Shown here piece by piece: positions 18,591 through 27,342 of a DNA stretch of 64,000 nucleotides. The position numbers were made by a program, and so were the translations under genes. The DNA comes from Pseudomonas sp. GTDB lineage: Bacteria; Pseudomonadota; Gammaproteobacteria; Pseudomonadales; Pseudomonadaceae. The stretch is from assembly GCF_017744435.1 (NCBI RefSeq), contig NZ_JAGIBG010000013.1:45267-109266 (forward strand), read 5' to 3'. How positions within the stretch are numbered: position 1 is the first letter of the stretch; every line of letters starts with the position of its first letter. The notes under the pieces are model-generated. The model saw only the letters and a program-made list of their open reading frames with translations, ran no database searches and was not told where the DNA came from.

Positions 18591-20081
18591 ATGCCCCCAG
18601 CCCCCCGCTTCTTCGAGCACTACCGCAAAGCCGACCGGATCATGCTGGGCCTGCTCTGGCTGATGTTCCTCTTCTCCCTGGCCCTGGCCTTCTGGCACGA
18701 CACCTTCCTCCAGGCCATCGCAATCGGCGGCGGCACCTGCCTGGCACTCACCGCGCTGTACCGCGTCATCAGTGGCACACGCCTGATGCGCTGCGGCCTG
18801 GCCTTCGGCCTGATGGTGATGGCAGCCCTGCACATCAACCAGGCCGAGGGCATCATCGAATCGCACTTCGGCATCTTCGCCCTGCTCGCGGTATTGACCT
18901 TCTACCGTGACTGGCTGCCGATCCTGGTTGCGGCCGTGACCATCGCGCTGCACCACGTGGTCTTTCATGTGCTGCAGCATCAGGGCTACCCCGTGTTTGT
19001 CATGGCCCATCACGGCGGTTGGACGATGATCTTCGTGCATGCCTTCTACGTGGTGATGGAAACCGTCGCCCTGCTCTACCTGGCCGTGCACAGCCGCCTG
19101 GATGCCGAAGAAAGCCAGGACATGCTGGACAAGATGCTGCTCACCACCTCGCAGTTCACCGCCGACGCCAGCAACGACGGCACCGCGCATGTCTCGCTGG
19201 CCCAGCGGTTCGACCGCTTCCTCACCCAGATCACCGACCTGGTTGACGGCGTGGTACGCGACTCCCAAGGCCTGGGTGAGCTGGGCCAGGAACTGGCCAA
19301 GACCAGCACCACCCTGGAAAAAGGCGCCCAGCACCAGCTGAACGAGATCGCTCAGGTGACCGGTTGCATGCAGCAGATGGGCGATGCCATGGGGTATATC
19401 GCCGTCCACGTCGAGCACGCCGCCGAACATACCGGCCAGGCCAGCACGCAGGTCAGTCGTGGCCAGCAAAGCGTGAACCGCGCCCAGCAGGAAATCGTCC
19501 AGCTGGCTTCACGCCTGCAAGGCACCAACGACACCGTCGAGGCCCTCGCCGGCCAGGCGCAGCAGATCGGCACCGTGCTGGAGGTGATCAGCAGCATCGC
19601 CGACCAGACCAACCTGCTGGCCCTGAACGCTGCCATCGAAGCCGCCCGCGCAGGCGATCAGGGCCGCGGCTTTGCCGTGGTCGCCGACGAGGTGCGCAGC
19701 CTGGCCAAGCGCACAGCAGTGTCGACCCAGGAAATCAGGACCATCATCGAAGCTCTGCAGCAAGGCAGCCGGCAGGCGGTCGAGGCCATGCACCATAGCC
19801 GTGAAGGGGTTGAGCGGTGTGTGGAGGACAGCCAGCTGGCAGCGGCGATGTTACAGGCGGTGAGCAGTGATATTGCGCAGATCGATGCGCTGAATGGGCA
19901 GATCGTGACGACCACGCGTGAACAGTCGGCGGTGAGCCAGGAGATTGTCGGGCGGTTGCAGTCGGTGCAGGGGATTGCCCAGGGGACGGCGCAGGATATG
20001 GAGACGCTGGCGTCCAGTAGCCGGCGCTTGCCGCCGATCGCTACCCGGCTGGATGCCCTGGGGCGGACGTTCCACCCCTAG
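18591..20081 (+). CDS. Methyl-accepting chemotaxis protein with multi-helix membrane sensor
   Basis: A 496-residue chemoreceptor. The N-terminal ~185 residues hold about six hydrophobic helices with little periplasmic material ([55 protein letters not shown]), so the sensor is membrane-embedded rather than a periplasmic domain. Several His residues lie in or near the helices. No clear HAMP domain follows. The cytoplasmic signalling domain covers ~235-490, with the conserved tip [20 protein letters not shown], then [26 protein letters not shown] precedes the start. The ligand is unknown; the His-rich membrane part could bind a cofactor. Confidence 0.85.
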   Translation: MPPAPRFFEHYRKADRIMLGLLWLMFLFSLALAFWHDTFLQAIAIGGGTCLALTALYRVISGTRLMRCGLAFGLMVMAALHINQAEGIIESHFGIFALLAVLTFYRDWLPILVAAVTIALHHVVFHVLQHQGYPVFVMAHHGGWTMIFVHAFYVVMETVALLYLAVHSRLDAEESQDMLDKMLLTTSQFTADASNDGTAHVSLAQRFDRFLTQITDLVDGVVRDSQGLGELGQELAKTSTTLEKGAQHQLNEIAQVTGCMQQMGDAMGYIAVHVEHAAEHTGQASTQVSRGQQSVNRAQQEIVQLASRLQGTNDTVEALAGQAQQIGTVLEVISSIADQTNLLALNAAIEAARAGDQGRGFAVVADEVRSLAKRTAVSTQEIRTIIEALQQGSRQAVEAMHHSREGVERCVEDSQLAAAMLQAVSSDIAQIDALNGQIVTTTREQSAVSQEIVGRLQSVQGIAQGTAQDMETLASSSRRLPPIATRLDALGRTFHP

Positions 20082-20082
20082 G

Positions 20083-20200
20083 CCGGTGTCGGGTTCTTCG
20101 CGGGCTTGCCCGCTCCCACAGGATCACCACAGGCATCAAGCCCGCGCGGTCTCTGTGGGAGCGGCGGTGCGGCGATCCGACGAGCCCGCGAAGAGGCCAG
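20083..20200. repeat. REP elements (degenerate pair)
   Basis: A REP-like TTCTTCGCGGGCTTGCCCGC with TCCCACAGGATC faces two partial inverted copies (CTGTGGGAGCGGCGG, then GCCCGCGAAGAGGCC), with an inserted GCGGTGCGGCGATCCGACGA stretch. It lies between the chemoreceptor and the convergent deacetylase gene. Confidence 0.8.
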
Positions 20201-20224
20201 CAGCCACCCAACAGCTACTGACTG

Positions 20225-21247
20225 TTACCGCCAGTCAGCCTTGTCCGCAAAAAATGCCTGCGCATTGGCCTCCAGACTCTCCAGGTGATACCCCCCTTCC
20301 TGAACAATCACGCAAGGCAACCGCAACGCCCGAATCCGCTCCCCCAGCGCCGCAAACCCTTCAGTCGTCACCGCCACCTTGCTCTGCGGATCCAGCTCGT
20401 AGATATCGAACCCCAGCGACAACACCAGCACCTCGGCACCAAAGTCCTGCACCGCAGCCAGCGCAATTTCAAGCTGCCCCATGAAGTCCGCCTCGCTGGC
20501 CCCATGGGCCATCGGCAGGTTCAGGTTGTATCCCTCCCCCGCACCACTGCCGCGCTCGTCCTCGAACCCCGCCACACCCGGGTAGAAGTTGGTCGGATCA
20601 CCATGGGTCGACACGTAAAGCACGTCGCTACGCTCGTAGAAGATCTCCTGAATCCCCTGCCCGTGGTGCATGTCGGTATCGAGAATCGCCACCCGGCTGT
20701 AACGGCTGCGCAGGGCCTGGGCCGCCACGGCGGCATTGTTGATGTAGCAAAACCCACCCGCTGCATCGAACCGTGCATGGTGCCCAGGCGGCCGGCACAG
20801 CGCATAGGCTGCGGGCTCACCATCGAGAATGGCCTGGGCCGCGGCCACCGCGCTCTGCGCCGACCAGTAAGCCGAACGCCAAGTGTGCTCACCCACCGGG
20901 CAGCTGCCATCGGCCAGGTAGCGGCCAGCTTGCGCGAGGATGCCGCGCAGGGCGTTGGGCTCGCGCACGAAGATGTTCGACATCACCTCGTCGCCCCAGT
21001 CCTCGGGCACTTCCTTCCAGCGCGCATGGGCCTCTTCGAGGAACGCCAGGTAGGCCTCGCCATGCACCGCCTTGAGCGGCGCGAGGCCGGCATCGGCAGG
21101 CTGGCGGATGTCGAAGCCCAGGTCCTTGGCGGCCTGCAGCAGGCGCTGGGCGCGTTCGGGGACTTCCTGCGGGGTGCGCATGGCGCCGCGCGAGTAGTAG
21201 CTGCGTGGATGGTGCAGCAGCTGTTCGGGGTGGAAGTAGCAACGCAT
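20225..21247 (-). CDS. Histone-deacetylase-superfamily protein, acetylpolyamine amidohydrolase type
   Basis: A 340-residue zinc-dependent deacetylase. The start MRCYFHPEQLLHHPRSYYSR and length match acetylpolyamine amidohydrolases. Catalytic features: the His pair in CRPPGHHARFDAAGGFCYIN, zinc ligands Asp and His in AILDTDMHHGQGIQEI and Asp in LSLGFDIYELDP, and the transition-state Tyr in VQEGGYHLESL. It would release acetate from N-acetylated polyamines or related amides in the cytosol. Its ATG overlaps the TGA of the upstream M20 hydrolase by one base (ATGA). It is the last gene of the operon with the MFS carrier. Exact substrate is inferred. Confidence 0.87.
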   Translation of the reverse strand: MRCYFHPEQLLHHPRSYYSRGAMRTPQEVPERAQRLLQAAKDLGFDIRQPADAGLAPLKAVHGEAYLAFLEEAHARWKEVPEDWGDEVMSNIFVREPNALRGILAQAGRYLADGSCPVGEHTWRSAYWSAQSAVAAAQAILDGEPAAYALCRPPGHHARFDAAGGFCYINNAAVAAQALRSRYSRVAILDTDMHHGQGIQEIFYERSDVLYVSTHGDPTNFYPGVAGFEDERGSGAGEGYNLNLPMAHGASEADFMGQLEIALAAVQDFGAEVLVLSLGFDIYELDPQSKVAVTTEGFAALGERIRALRLPCVIVQEGGYHLESLEANAQAFFADKADWR

Positions 21248-22488
21248 CAGGCCTCTCCTTGTTCGGCTTGGCCGGCGCGGGCCAGCACGGCATTGAGCAG
21301 TACGTCGACGCCCTGGCGGGCATCCTCGGGCAGCACGTCTTCGGCTTCGTTGTGGCTCAGGCCGCCGACGCAGGGGATGAACACCATCGCCGTCGGGCAG
21401 TAGCGGGCCAGCAGGATGGCGTCGTGGCCGGCGCCGCTGACGATGGACTGTTGCGCATAACCCAGGCCGTCCACCGCCTGCTGCACGGCGGCCACGCAGT
21501 CGGTATCGAACGGCGTGGCCGGGCTGACCCAGTGGCGCTCGATGCGCACCTGCAGGCCGCGCTGGTGGGCGATGGCCTGCAGCTTCAGGGTCAGGTCGCG
21601 CTCCATGGCCTCGATGGCTTCGTCGCGGTGATGGCGCAGGTCGACGGTGAAGCGCAGCACGCCGGGGATGGTGTTGCGCGAGGACTTGGCGATCGACAGT
21701 TCGCCCACGGTGGTCAGCCCTTCTGGCGCAAAATCAGCCGCCAGTTGCTCGACCACCTGGATCATCCGCGCGGCGCCGTACAGGGCGTCCTTGCGCAGCG
21801 GCATCGGCGTGGTACCGGCATGGGCGGCCATGCCTTCGACGGTCACGTCCAGCCAGCGAATCGCCTGGCCACCGCTGACCACGCCAATGGCCTTGGCGTT
21901 GTCTTCAAGGATCGGGCCTTGCTCGATATGCGCCTCGAAGTAGGCATCGACCTGGCCGCCCAACGGGCGTTGGCCGGCGTAACCCGTGCGCTGCAGTTCG
22001 TCGGCGACGCTGATGCCGTCGGCATCGCGGATGGCCAGGGCCTGGTCCAGCGCCAGGGTGCCGGTGAACACCGCCGAACCGAACATGGCCGGGGTGAAGC
22101 GGGCGCCCTCCTCGTTGGTCCACACCGCGATTTCCAGCGGTTTGCGGGTCTGGATGTTCAGGTCGTTGAGGCGGCGCACCACCTCAAGGCCCGCCAGCAC
22201 ACCATAGACGCCATCGAAACGGCCGCCCTCAGGCTGGGTGTCGAGGTGGCTGCCCATCATCACCGGGGCAGCCGCCGGGTCGCTGCCGGCACGGCGGGCG
22301 AACAGGTTGCCGATGGCATCCACGCTCAGCGTCAGGCCGGCCTCGCGGCTCCAGTGGCTGAACAGTTCGCGGCCAGCCTTGTCCTCGTCGCTCAGGGCCA
22401 GGCGGCAACTGCCGCCGCGGGCGGTGGCGCCGATTTCGGCCATGGCCATCAGGCTCGCCCACAGGCGTTCGCCATTGCTTTTCAACAT
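21247..22488 (-). CDS. Zn-dependent M20 amidohydrolase (N-carbamoyl-L-amino acid hydrolase / allantoate amidohydrolase type)
   Basis: A 413-residue M20 family hydrolase. Zinc-site motifs are MGSHLDTQPEGGRFDG, with its His and Asp ligands, and AVWTNEEGARFTPAMFGS, with the catalytic and ligand Glu pair. FEAHIEQGPILE is typical of the carbamoylase/allantoate subfamily, and the lid domain carries AHAGTTPMP. It should cleave a carbamoyl or amide bond. The ATG at 22488 is preceded by GGAG at 9-base spacing; an in-frame ATG at 22509 is possible. It sits between a carrier and a deacetylase, suggesting uptake and stepwise hydrolysis of one compound. Confidence 0.85.
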   Translation of the reverse strand: MLKSNGERLWASLMAMAEIGATARGGSCRLALSDEDKAGRELFSHWSREAGLTLSVDAIGNLFARRAGSDPAAAPVMMGSHLDTQPEGGRFDGVYGVLAGLEVVRRLNDLNIQTRKPLEIAVWTNEEGARFTPAMFGSAVFTGTLALDQALAIRDADGISVADELQRTGYAGQRPLGGQVDAYFEAHIEQGPILEDNAKAIGVVSGGQAIRWLDVTVEGMAAHAGTTPMPLRKDALYGAARMIQVVEQLAADFAPEGLTTVGELSIAKSSRNTIPGVLRFTVDLRHHRDEAIEAMERDLTLKLQAIAHQRGLQVRIERHWVSPATPFDTDCVAAVQQAVDGLGYAQQSIVSGAGHDAILLARYCPTAMVFIPCVGGLSHNEAEDVLPEDARQGVDVLLNAVLARAGQAEQGEA

Positions 22489-22518
22489 GTGCGGGTACTC
22501 CAGAATCAAGTGGATCGA

Positions 22519-23823
22519 TCAGGCCAGTTCCAGGCGCTGGCTACGGGCGTACTGGCGCGCCAGGGCGAGCACGCAGACCAGCGAAATGGTGGCGATCAAG
22601 GTGTAGAACACTGCCATCGGCCACCAAAGGCCGGTGAAGCTGTGGGCCAGCCAGGTGCCGATCAGCGGTGTGAGGCCGCCAGCGATGGCGCCACACACCT
22701 GGTAGGCCATGGAAATCGCGGTGTAGCGCACGCGGGTTTCGAACATGCCGCTGACGTAGCCAGCGATCACCGCGTAGAACGAGGCCATGCAGGCCGCCGC
22801 CAGGGCAATGCCGAGCACGATCAGCGGGCCTTCGCCGCTGCTGACCAGCACGAACATCGGGTACGGCGAGGCCATCGCCAGCAGTGCGACCAGGGCCAGG
22901 AAGCGGGTGGCGCCGAGCTTCTCCGAGAGCCACGCGGCCAGCGGCTGCACGCAGAACTGGATAATCGCCACGAAGAACAGGCATTCGAGGATCAGCGAGC
23001 GCTCCAGGTGCAGCTGCTGGGTGGTGTAGCTGATCATGAAGGTGTTGGTGAAATAGACCCCGGCAATGCCCAGGGTGTTGGCACCGATGCACAGCAGCAG
23101 CGGTCGCCAGGCCGTACGCAGCACTTCCAGTACCGGTGCCTGCTCCTTGCGCTGGGCCTTGGCCGCCTGCTCGCGGCTGGCAATGAATTCGGGTGACTCG
23201 TTGACCCCCAGGCGAATTGCCAGCCCCACCAGCAGCAACAGCGCGCTGGCCAGGAACGGCACACGCCAGCCCCAGCTCATCAGGTCTTCCTCCGGCAGGC
23301 GGGTCACCGCGCCAAAGGCCAGCAGCGACAGGATCAGGCCCGCCGGGCTGCCCAACTGGGCGAACGAGGCGAAGAAGTTGCGTCGGCCCTTGGGCGCATG
23401 TTCGCCGGCCATGAGCACGGCACCGCCCCACTCGCCACCCACGGCAATGCCTTGGACCACCCGCAGGATGATCAGCAGCACCGGCGCGGCGGCGCCGATC
23501 TGCGCGTAGGTCGGCAGCAGGCCGATGCACACGGTGACAATGCCCATCATCAACAGGGTGATGACCAGCGACTTCTTGCGGCCGATACGGTCACCCACAT
23601 GGCCGAACACGATGCCGCCCAGCGGCCGCGCAAAGAAGCCCACGGCGAAGGTGCCGAAGGCGGCCATGGTGCTGAACAGGCTGTCGTCGGAGGGGAAGAA
23701 CAAGGCACCGAACACCAGGGCGGCGGCGGTGGCGTAGATGTAGAAGTCGTACCACTCGATCATGGTGCCGATGAACGCGGCGGCGGCGGCACGGCGCGGC
23801 TGGGGCGAAGCGATGGGCTTCAT
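22519..23823 (-). CDS. MFS transporter, metabolite:H+ symporter family
   Basis: A 434-residue, 12-TM carrier with the family's first helix IGTMIEWYDFYIYATAAALV, the loop 2-3 motif GHVGDRIGRKKSLV and the conserved RVVQGIAVGGEWGGAVLMAG helix. It is the first gene of a minus-strand operon with the M20 hydrolase (30 bases on) and the acetylpolyamine-type deacetylase. AAGGAGCC precedes the ATG. A divergent LysR gene lies across a 287-base gap. The substrate is probably an acylated or carbamoylated amine/amino acid, by context only. Confidence 0.84.
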   Translation of the reverse strand: MKPIASPQPRRAAAAAFIGTMIEWYDFYIYATAAALVFGALFFPSDDSLFSTMAAFGTFAVGFFARPLGGIVFGHVGDRIGRKKSLVITLLMMGIVTVCIGLLPTYAQIGAAAPVLLIILRVVQGIAVGGEWGGAVLMAGEHAPKGRRNFFASFAQLGSPAGLILSLLAFGAVTRLPEEDLMSWGWRVPFLASALLLLVGLAIRLGVNESPEFIASREQAAKAQRKEQAPVLEVLRTAWRPLLLCIGANTLGIAGVYFTNTFMISYTTQQLHLERSLILECLFFVAIIQFCVQPLAAWLSEKLGATRFLALVALLAMASPYPMFVLVSSGEGPLIVLGIALAAACMASFYAVIAGYVSGMFETRVRYTAISMAYQVCGAIAGGLTPLIGTWLAHSFTGLWWPMAVFYTLIATISLVCVLALARQYARSQRLELA

Positions 23824-24110
23824 GGGGGCTCCTTTGCTTGTTTTTCTGGCAGGAGTTAAGGGTCACGACGGCGCTCTGGTGGCGCATGGCCTTTTGATCG
23901 GTGTTGGCTTCTTCGCGGGCTCGCCCGCTCCCACAGGGATTGCACAAGGTCCGCAAACGCTGCAGTACCTGTGGGAGCGGGCAAGCCCGCGAAGGAGCCA
24001 GCACCGATGCAACAAGCCTCAATGACTGCGATTTATCGTCCCGGGGCTATGATTAGTCAATTTTCTATTTATTATTCGCACTATTAGCCCTGCTTATCAT
24101 CGAGCCTGCC
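23824..24110. promoter_or_regulatory. Divergent intergenic region, MFS operon / LysR, with embedded REP pair
   Basis: The region holds a REP pair at 23906-23999 and, on the LysR side, an AT-rich stretch at about 24050-24085 (TCAATTTTCTATTTATTATTC) that is the likely LysR promoter. A REP pair between divergent starts is unusual, since these elements normally follow genes. Confidence 0.55.
23906..23999. repeat. REP pair (P. putida type)
   Basis: GGCTTCTTCGCGGGCTCGCC with CGCTCCCACAGGG, a ~29-base spacer, and the inverted copy CCTGTGGGAGCGGGCAAGCC ending in CGCGAAGGAGCC. Confidence 0.88.
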
Positions 24111-25019
24111 ATGTCCGACCGCCTGCTCAACGACCGCCTCGACTGGAACCTGCTGCGCACCTTCCGGGTGATCGGCCAGGAGTTGTCCATCAGCCGCGCC
24201 GCCGCGCGCCTGCACCTGACCCAACCGGCCGTGAGCCAGGCGCTCAAACGCCTGGAGGAACAGCTTGGGCGCCAGTTGATCGCCCGCCGCGGGCCACGCT
24301 TCGTGCTCACCGACATGGGCGAGCAGCTGTTCCAGCTGGCCGGTGAGGTGTACGGGCAGATGTCGCAAATCGGCGGCTTGCTGGAACAGCCGGCGGACGA
24401 ACTGGTGGGCAAGGTGCGCTTGCTGATGATCAGTCGAATCGTCAGCGAGCGGTTCGATGATCTGCTGGCGGACTTCCACCGCCAGCACCCACGGGTGGAC
24501 CTGGAAATCGACGTGATGCGCAGCTCGGACATCGTCGCCGCCTTGCAGGAAAAGACCGCCACCGCGGGCCTGAGCCTCAACCGCCGGCCCCAGCCACGGC
24601 TGGAGCAGCGCCTGTTCCTGCGCCAGCGCTATGCGTTTTTCTGCGGCAAGCACCATGCCCTGTTCGGCCAGGCCGAGGGCGATCTGCAGCGGGAGAATTT
24701 CGTCAGCTTCACCAGCGACCAGATTGGCGGCATGTTGTCGCCGCTGACCATTTTCCGCGACCAGCAGGGGTTTTCCGGGCGGATCGTGGCGTCGTCGCCC
24801 AGCCTTGAAGAAGTGCGCCGGCTGGTGATCGCCGGGTTCGGCATCGGCTGCCTGCCCGAGCATGTGGTGGCGCCGGATGTAGCGGCGGGGTTGCTGTGGA
24901 AGCTGCCGCCTGCGGAAGGGATTGCCGATGTGGATATTCACTTGCTATGGAACAGGGAACAGCGGTTGAGCCGGGCTGAAGAGGTGTTTATCGGGGCCTT
25001 GCAGGGGTGCCTGTCTTGA
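24111..25019 (+). CDS. LysR-family transcriptional regulator
   Basis: A 302-residue LysR protein. The helix-turn-helix is at ~residues 12-70 (NLLRTFRVIGQELSISRAAA, then RLHLTQPAVSQALKRLEEQL) and the effector domain at ~95-290 (VRLLMISRIVSERFDDLLAD). It is divergent from the MFS/M20/deacetylase operon and is its probable regulator. The ATG at 24111 gives the normal LysR N-terminus; no strong Shine-Dalgarno is seen. Confidence 0.83.
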   Translation: MSDRLLNDRLDWNLLRTFRVIGQELSISRAAARLHLTQPAVSQALKRLEEQLGRQLIARRGPRFVLTDMGEQLFQLAGEVYGQMSQIGGLLEQPADELVGKVRLLMISRIVSERFDDLLADFHRQHPRVDLEIDVMRSSDIVAALQEKTATAGLSLNRRPQPRLEQRLFLRQRYAFFCGKHHALFGQAEGDLQRENFVSFTSDQIGGMLSPLTIFRDQQGFSGRIVASSPSLEEVRRLVIAGFGIGCLPEHVVAPDVAAGLLWKLPPAEGIADVDIHLLWNREQRLSRAEEVFIGALQGCLS

Positions 25020-25140
25020 GCGCTTCAGCCGCCGATCCCGCTTAACTTGGATCCCATCCATCGTAGGAGTATGCTATCGCAATAGCTATATGCCATTACT
25101 CAGGCACACCCCACGCCTGACCTTCAAGGACGAAGCCGCC

Positions 25141-25683
25141 GTGCCCAGCCACCCGACCCGCCACACCATCGCCCGACAATGGCAGTTACTGAAACTCCTG
25201 CCAGACCGCCACCCCGGGATGAGTTCCACGCAGCTGCAGGCCGCACTGGCCAAGGCTGGCCACAAGACCAGCAAGCGCACGGTCGAGCGCGACCTCAACG
25301 AACTGACGACGCTGTTCCCGCTGCACTGCAACAGCAAGGGCATGCCCTACGGCTGGTACTGGCAGCCGGGCCTGAGCCTGGATGAGGCCCAGCAACTGCA
25401 ACCGGATCTACTCACCCCCTCGCAACAGATCGAACTGCGGGCCTGGGTCGACGATGGCCTGGCGCGGCGCCTGGAAGACCAGCCGCTGTCCAAGGACATG
25501 CGCCTGGCCCCACACGACAAAGGCGGCGCGATGCTCGCCGCCACGGTCGAAGACAGCCGTGCGCTGATGGGCTGGCTGCTGTCCCAGGCCGGCTCGATCC
25601 GGGTCAGGGCGCCGGAAACACTGCGGGTGTCGATGGTCGAACAGCTGCGCCAGAGCCTGGCGTTGAACGACGATGGCTATTGA
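25141..25683 (+). CDS. Short WYL-family-like regulator lacking the WYL core
   Basis: About 180 residues from a GTG start at 25141, which has AAGGA nine bases upstream; an in-frame ATG at 25090 is the alternative. Residues ~5-70 are a DeoR-like winged helix (RHTIARQWQLLKLLPDRHPG, then TSKRTVERDLNELTTLFPLH). Residues ~120-180 look like the C-terminal WCX part of WYL proteins (LSKDMRL...MLAATVEDSRALMGWLLSQA, then VRAPETLRVSMVEQLR). The WYL beta-barrel that usually lies between them is absent: only ~25 residues join the two parts. Either this is a natural short form or an internal deletion. It probably still binds DNA. No partner gene is evident. Confidence 0.6.
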   Translation: MPSHPTRHTIARQWQLLKLLPDRHPGMSSTQLQAALAKAGHKTSKRTVERDLNELTTLFPLHCNSKGMPYGWYWQPGLSLDEAQQLQPDLLTPSQQIELRAWVDDGLARRLEDQPLSKDMRLAPHDKGGAMLAATVEDSRALMGWLLSQAGSIRVRAPETLRVSMVEQLRQSLALNDDGY

Positions 25684-25780
25684 CGCTGCCACAGATCAAT
25701 CCAGTAGCTCTCTACTCGACATGTCCTACAACATGAGATGAGCCGCCTTACTGTGAGGCTCCTTCAGGATTACTAGCATC

Positions 25781-25806
25781 GGCACTCCCTTGAACTAGCG
25801 AGTGCC
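25781..25806 (+). promoter_or_regulatory. Inverted repeat directly before the katB start
   Basis: GGCACTC at 25781-25787 pairs with GAGTGCC at 25800-25806 around a 12-base loop, ending six bases before the ATG at 25813. No Shine-Dalgarno is visible between it and the start. It may be an operator or an RNA hairpin at the translation start. The rest of 25684-25812 holds a second small GAGCC...GGCTC dyad near 25740-25760. Confidence 0.4.
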
Positions 25807-25812
25807 ACGACC

Positions 25813-27342
25813 ATGCTTTCGACCCGCTCCAATCGCTCTGCATTGACGCTGCTGTGTGTATCCATTCTTGCGAGCCCCACGCTGCTCGCCATGCCCCTGA
25901 CCCGCGACAACGGTGCGGCGGTCGGCGACAACCAGCACTCCCAGACTGCCGGTGCCACTGGCCCGATCTTGCTGCAGGACGTTCAACTGATCCAGAAGCT
26001 GCAGCGCTTCGACCGCGAACGCATCCCCGAACGCGTGGTGCACGCCCGCGGCACCGGCGCCCATGGCGAGTTCACCGCGTCCGAAGACCTGTCCGCGCTG
26101 ACTTCGGCGCCGCTGTTCACGCCAGGCGAAAAAACCCCGGTATTCGTGCGTTTCTCGTCGGTTGTGCATGGCCTGCACTCGCCGGAAACCCTGCGCGACC
26201 CGCGAGGCTTCGCCACCCGGTTCTACACCACGGCAGGCAATTGGGACCTGGTCGGCAACAACTTCCCGACGTTCTTCATCCGCGACGCCATCAAGTTCCC
26301 GGACATGGTCCACGCCTTCAAGCCCGACCCGCGCACCAACCTGGGCAACGACGCCCGGCGCTTCGACCTGTTCTCGCACATGCCGGAGGCTACCCGCACC
26401 CTGACCCTGCTGTACTCCAACGAAGGCACGCCAAAGAGCTATCGACACATGGATGGCAACAGCGTGCATGCCTACAAGTTCGTCAATGCCAGCGGTGAAC
26501 CCACCTACGTCAAATTCCGCTGGAAAAGCCTGCAAGGGCAGGAAAACCTCGACCCCAAGGCTGTCGAGCAGATCCAGGGCAAAAGCTTCAGCCACATGAC
26601 CGAGGACCTGGTCGCTGCCATTGCCCGTGGCGACTATCCCAAGTGGGACCTCTATATCCAGACACTGCGCCCTGAGCAGCTGGCAGCCTTCGACTTCGAC
26701 CCGCTGGACGCCACCAAGGTCTGGCCGGATGTGCCCGAGCGCCGGGTCGGGCAGATGGTGCTCAAGCGCAATGTCGGCAACTTCTTCCAGGAAACCGAAC
26801 AGGTTGCCCTGGCACCGTCCAACCTGATCAAGGGAATAGAGCCCTCCGAAGACCGCTTGCTGCAGGGCCGACTGTTCTCCTACGCCGACACACAGATGTA
26901 CCGGGTCGGCGCCAACGCCGGCAGCCTGCCGATCAACCAGCCGCGGGCGGCGGTCAACAATGGCAACCAGGATGGTGCACTCAACCCCAACCGCACCCGT
27001 GACATGGTCAACTACCAGCCCAGCCGCCTGCAGCCGCGCAGCACCAGCGACTCGGCCCGCTACAGTGAACTGGCCTTGAGTGGCACCACCCAGCAACGGG
27101 GCATCACCCGGGAACAGAACTTCAAGCAGGCCGGTGACCTTTACCGCGCCTACTCGAAAAACGAGCAGCGCGACCTGGTCAACAGCTTTGGTCAGTCGCT
27201 GGCTGTCGCCGATGAGCAGAGCAAGCACATCATCCTGTCGTTCCTGTACAAAGCCGATGCCGATTACGGGACGAGGGTTACAAGAATTGCGGAAGGTGAC
27301 CTGAAGCGGGTCAAGGCTCTGGCTGCCGACCTGCAGGACTGA
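25813..27342 (+). CDS. katB: Periplasmic monofunctional haem catalase (KatB type)
   Basis: Breaks down hydrogen peroxide. 509 residues with an N-terminal signal peptide (RSALTLLCVSILASPTLLA, cleavage near residue 26), so it is exported like Pseudomonas KatB. The catalytic His is in ERVVHARGTGAHGEF, the distal Asn in NNFPTFFIRDAIKFPD, and the proximal haem Tyr in GRLFSYADTQMYRVG. The C-terminus ends after a short domain with no flavodoxin-like extension, which places it with small-subunit catalases. It is a single gene; the last 32 bases overlap the convergent AraC gene. Regulation by peroxide is likely, but I see no certain OxyR site. Confidence 0.9.
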   Translation: MLSTRSNRSALTLLCVSILASPTLLAMPLTRDNGAAVGDNQHSQTAGATGPILLQDVQLIQKLQRFDRERIPERVVHARGTGAHGEFTASEDLSALTSAPLFTPGEKTPVFVRFSSVVHGLHSPETLRDPRGFATRFYTTAGNWDLVGNNFPTFFIRDAIKFPDMVHAFKPDPRTNLGNDARRFDLFSHMPEATRTLTLLYSNEGTPKSYRHMDGNSVHAYKFVNASGEPTYVKFRWKSLQGQENLDPKAVEQIQGKSFSHMTEDLVAAIARGDYPKWDLYIQTLRPEQLAAFDFDPLDATKVWPDVPERRVGQMVLKRNVGNFFQETEQVALAPSNLIKGIEPSEDRLLQGRLFSYADTQMYRVGANAGSLPINQPRAAVNNGNQDGALNPNRTRDMVNYQPSRLQPRSTSDSARYSELALSGTTQQRGITREQNFKQAGDLYRAYSKNEQRDLVNSFGQSLAVADEQSKHIILSFLYKADADYGTRVTRIAEGDLKRVKALAADLQD

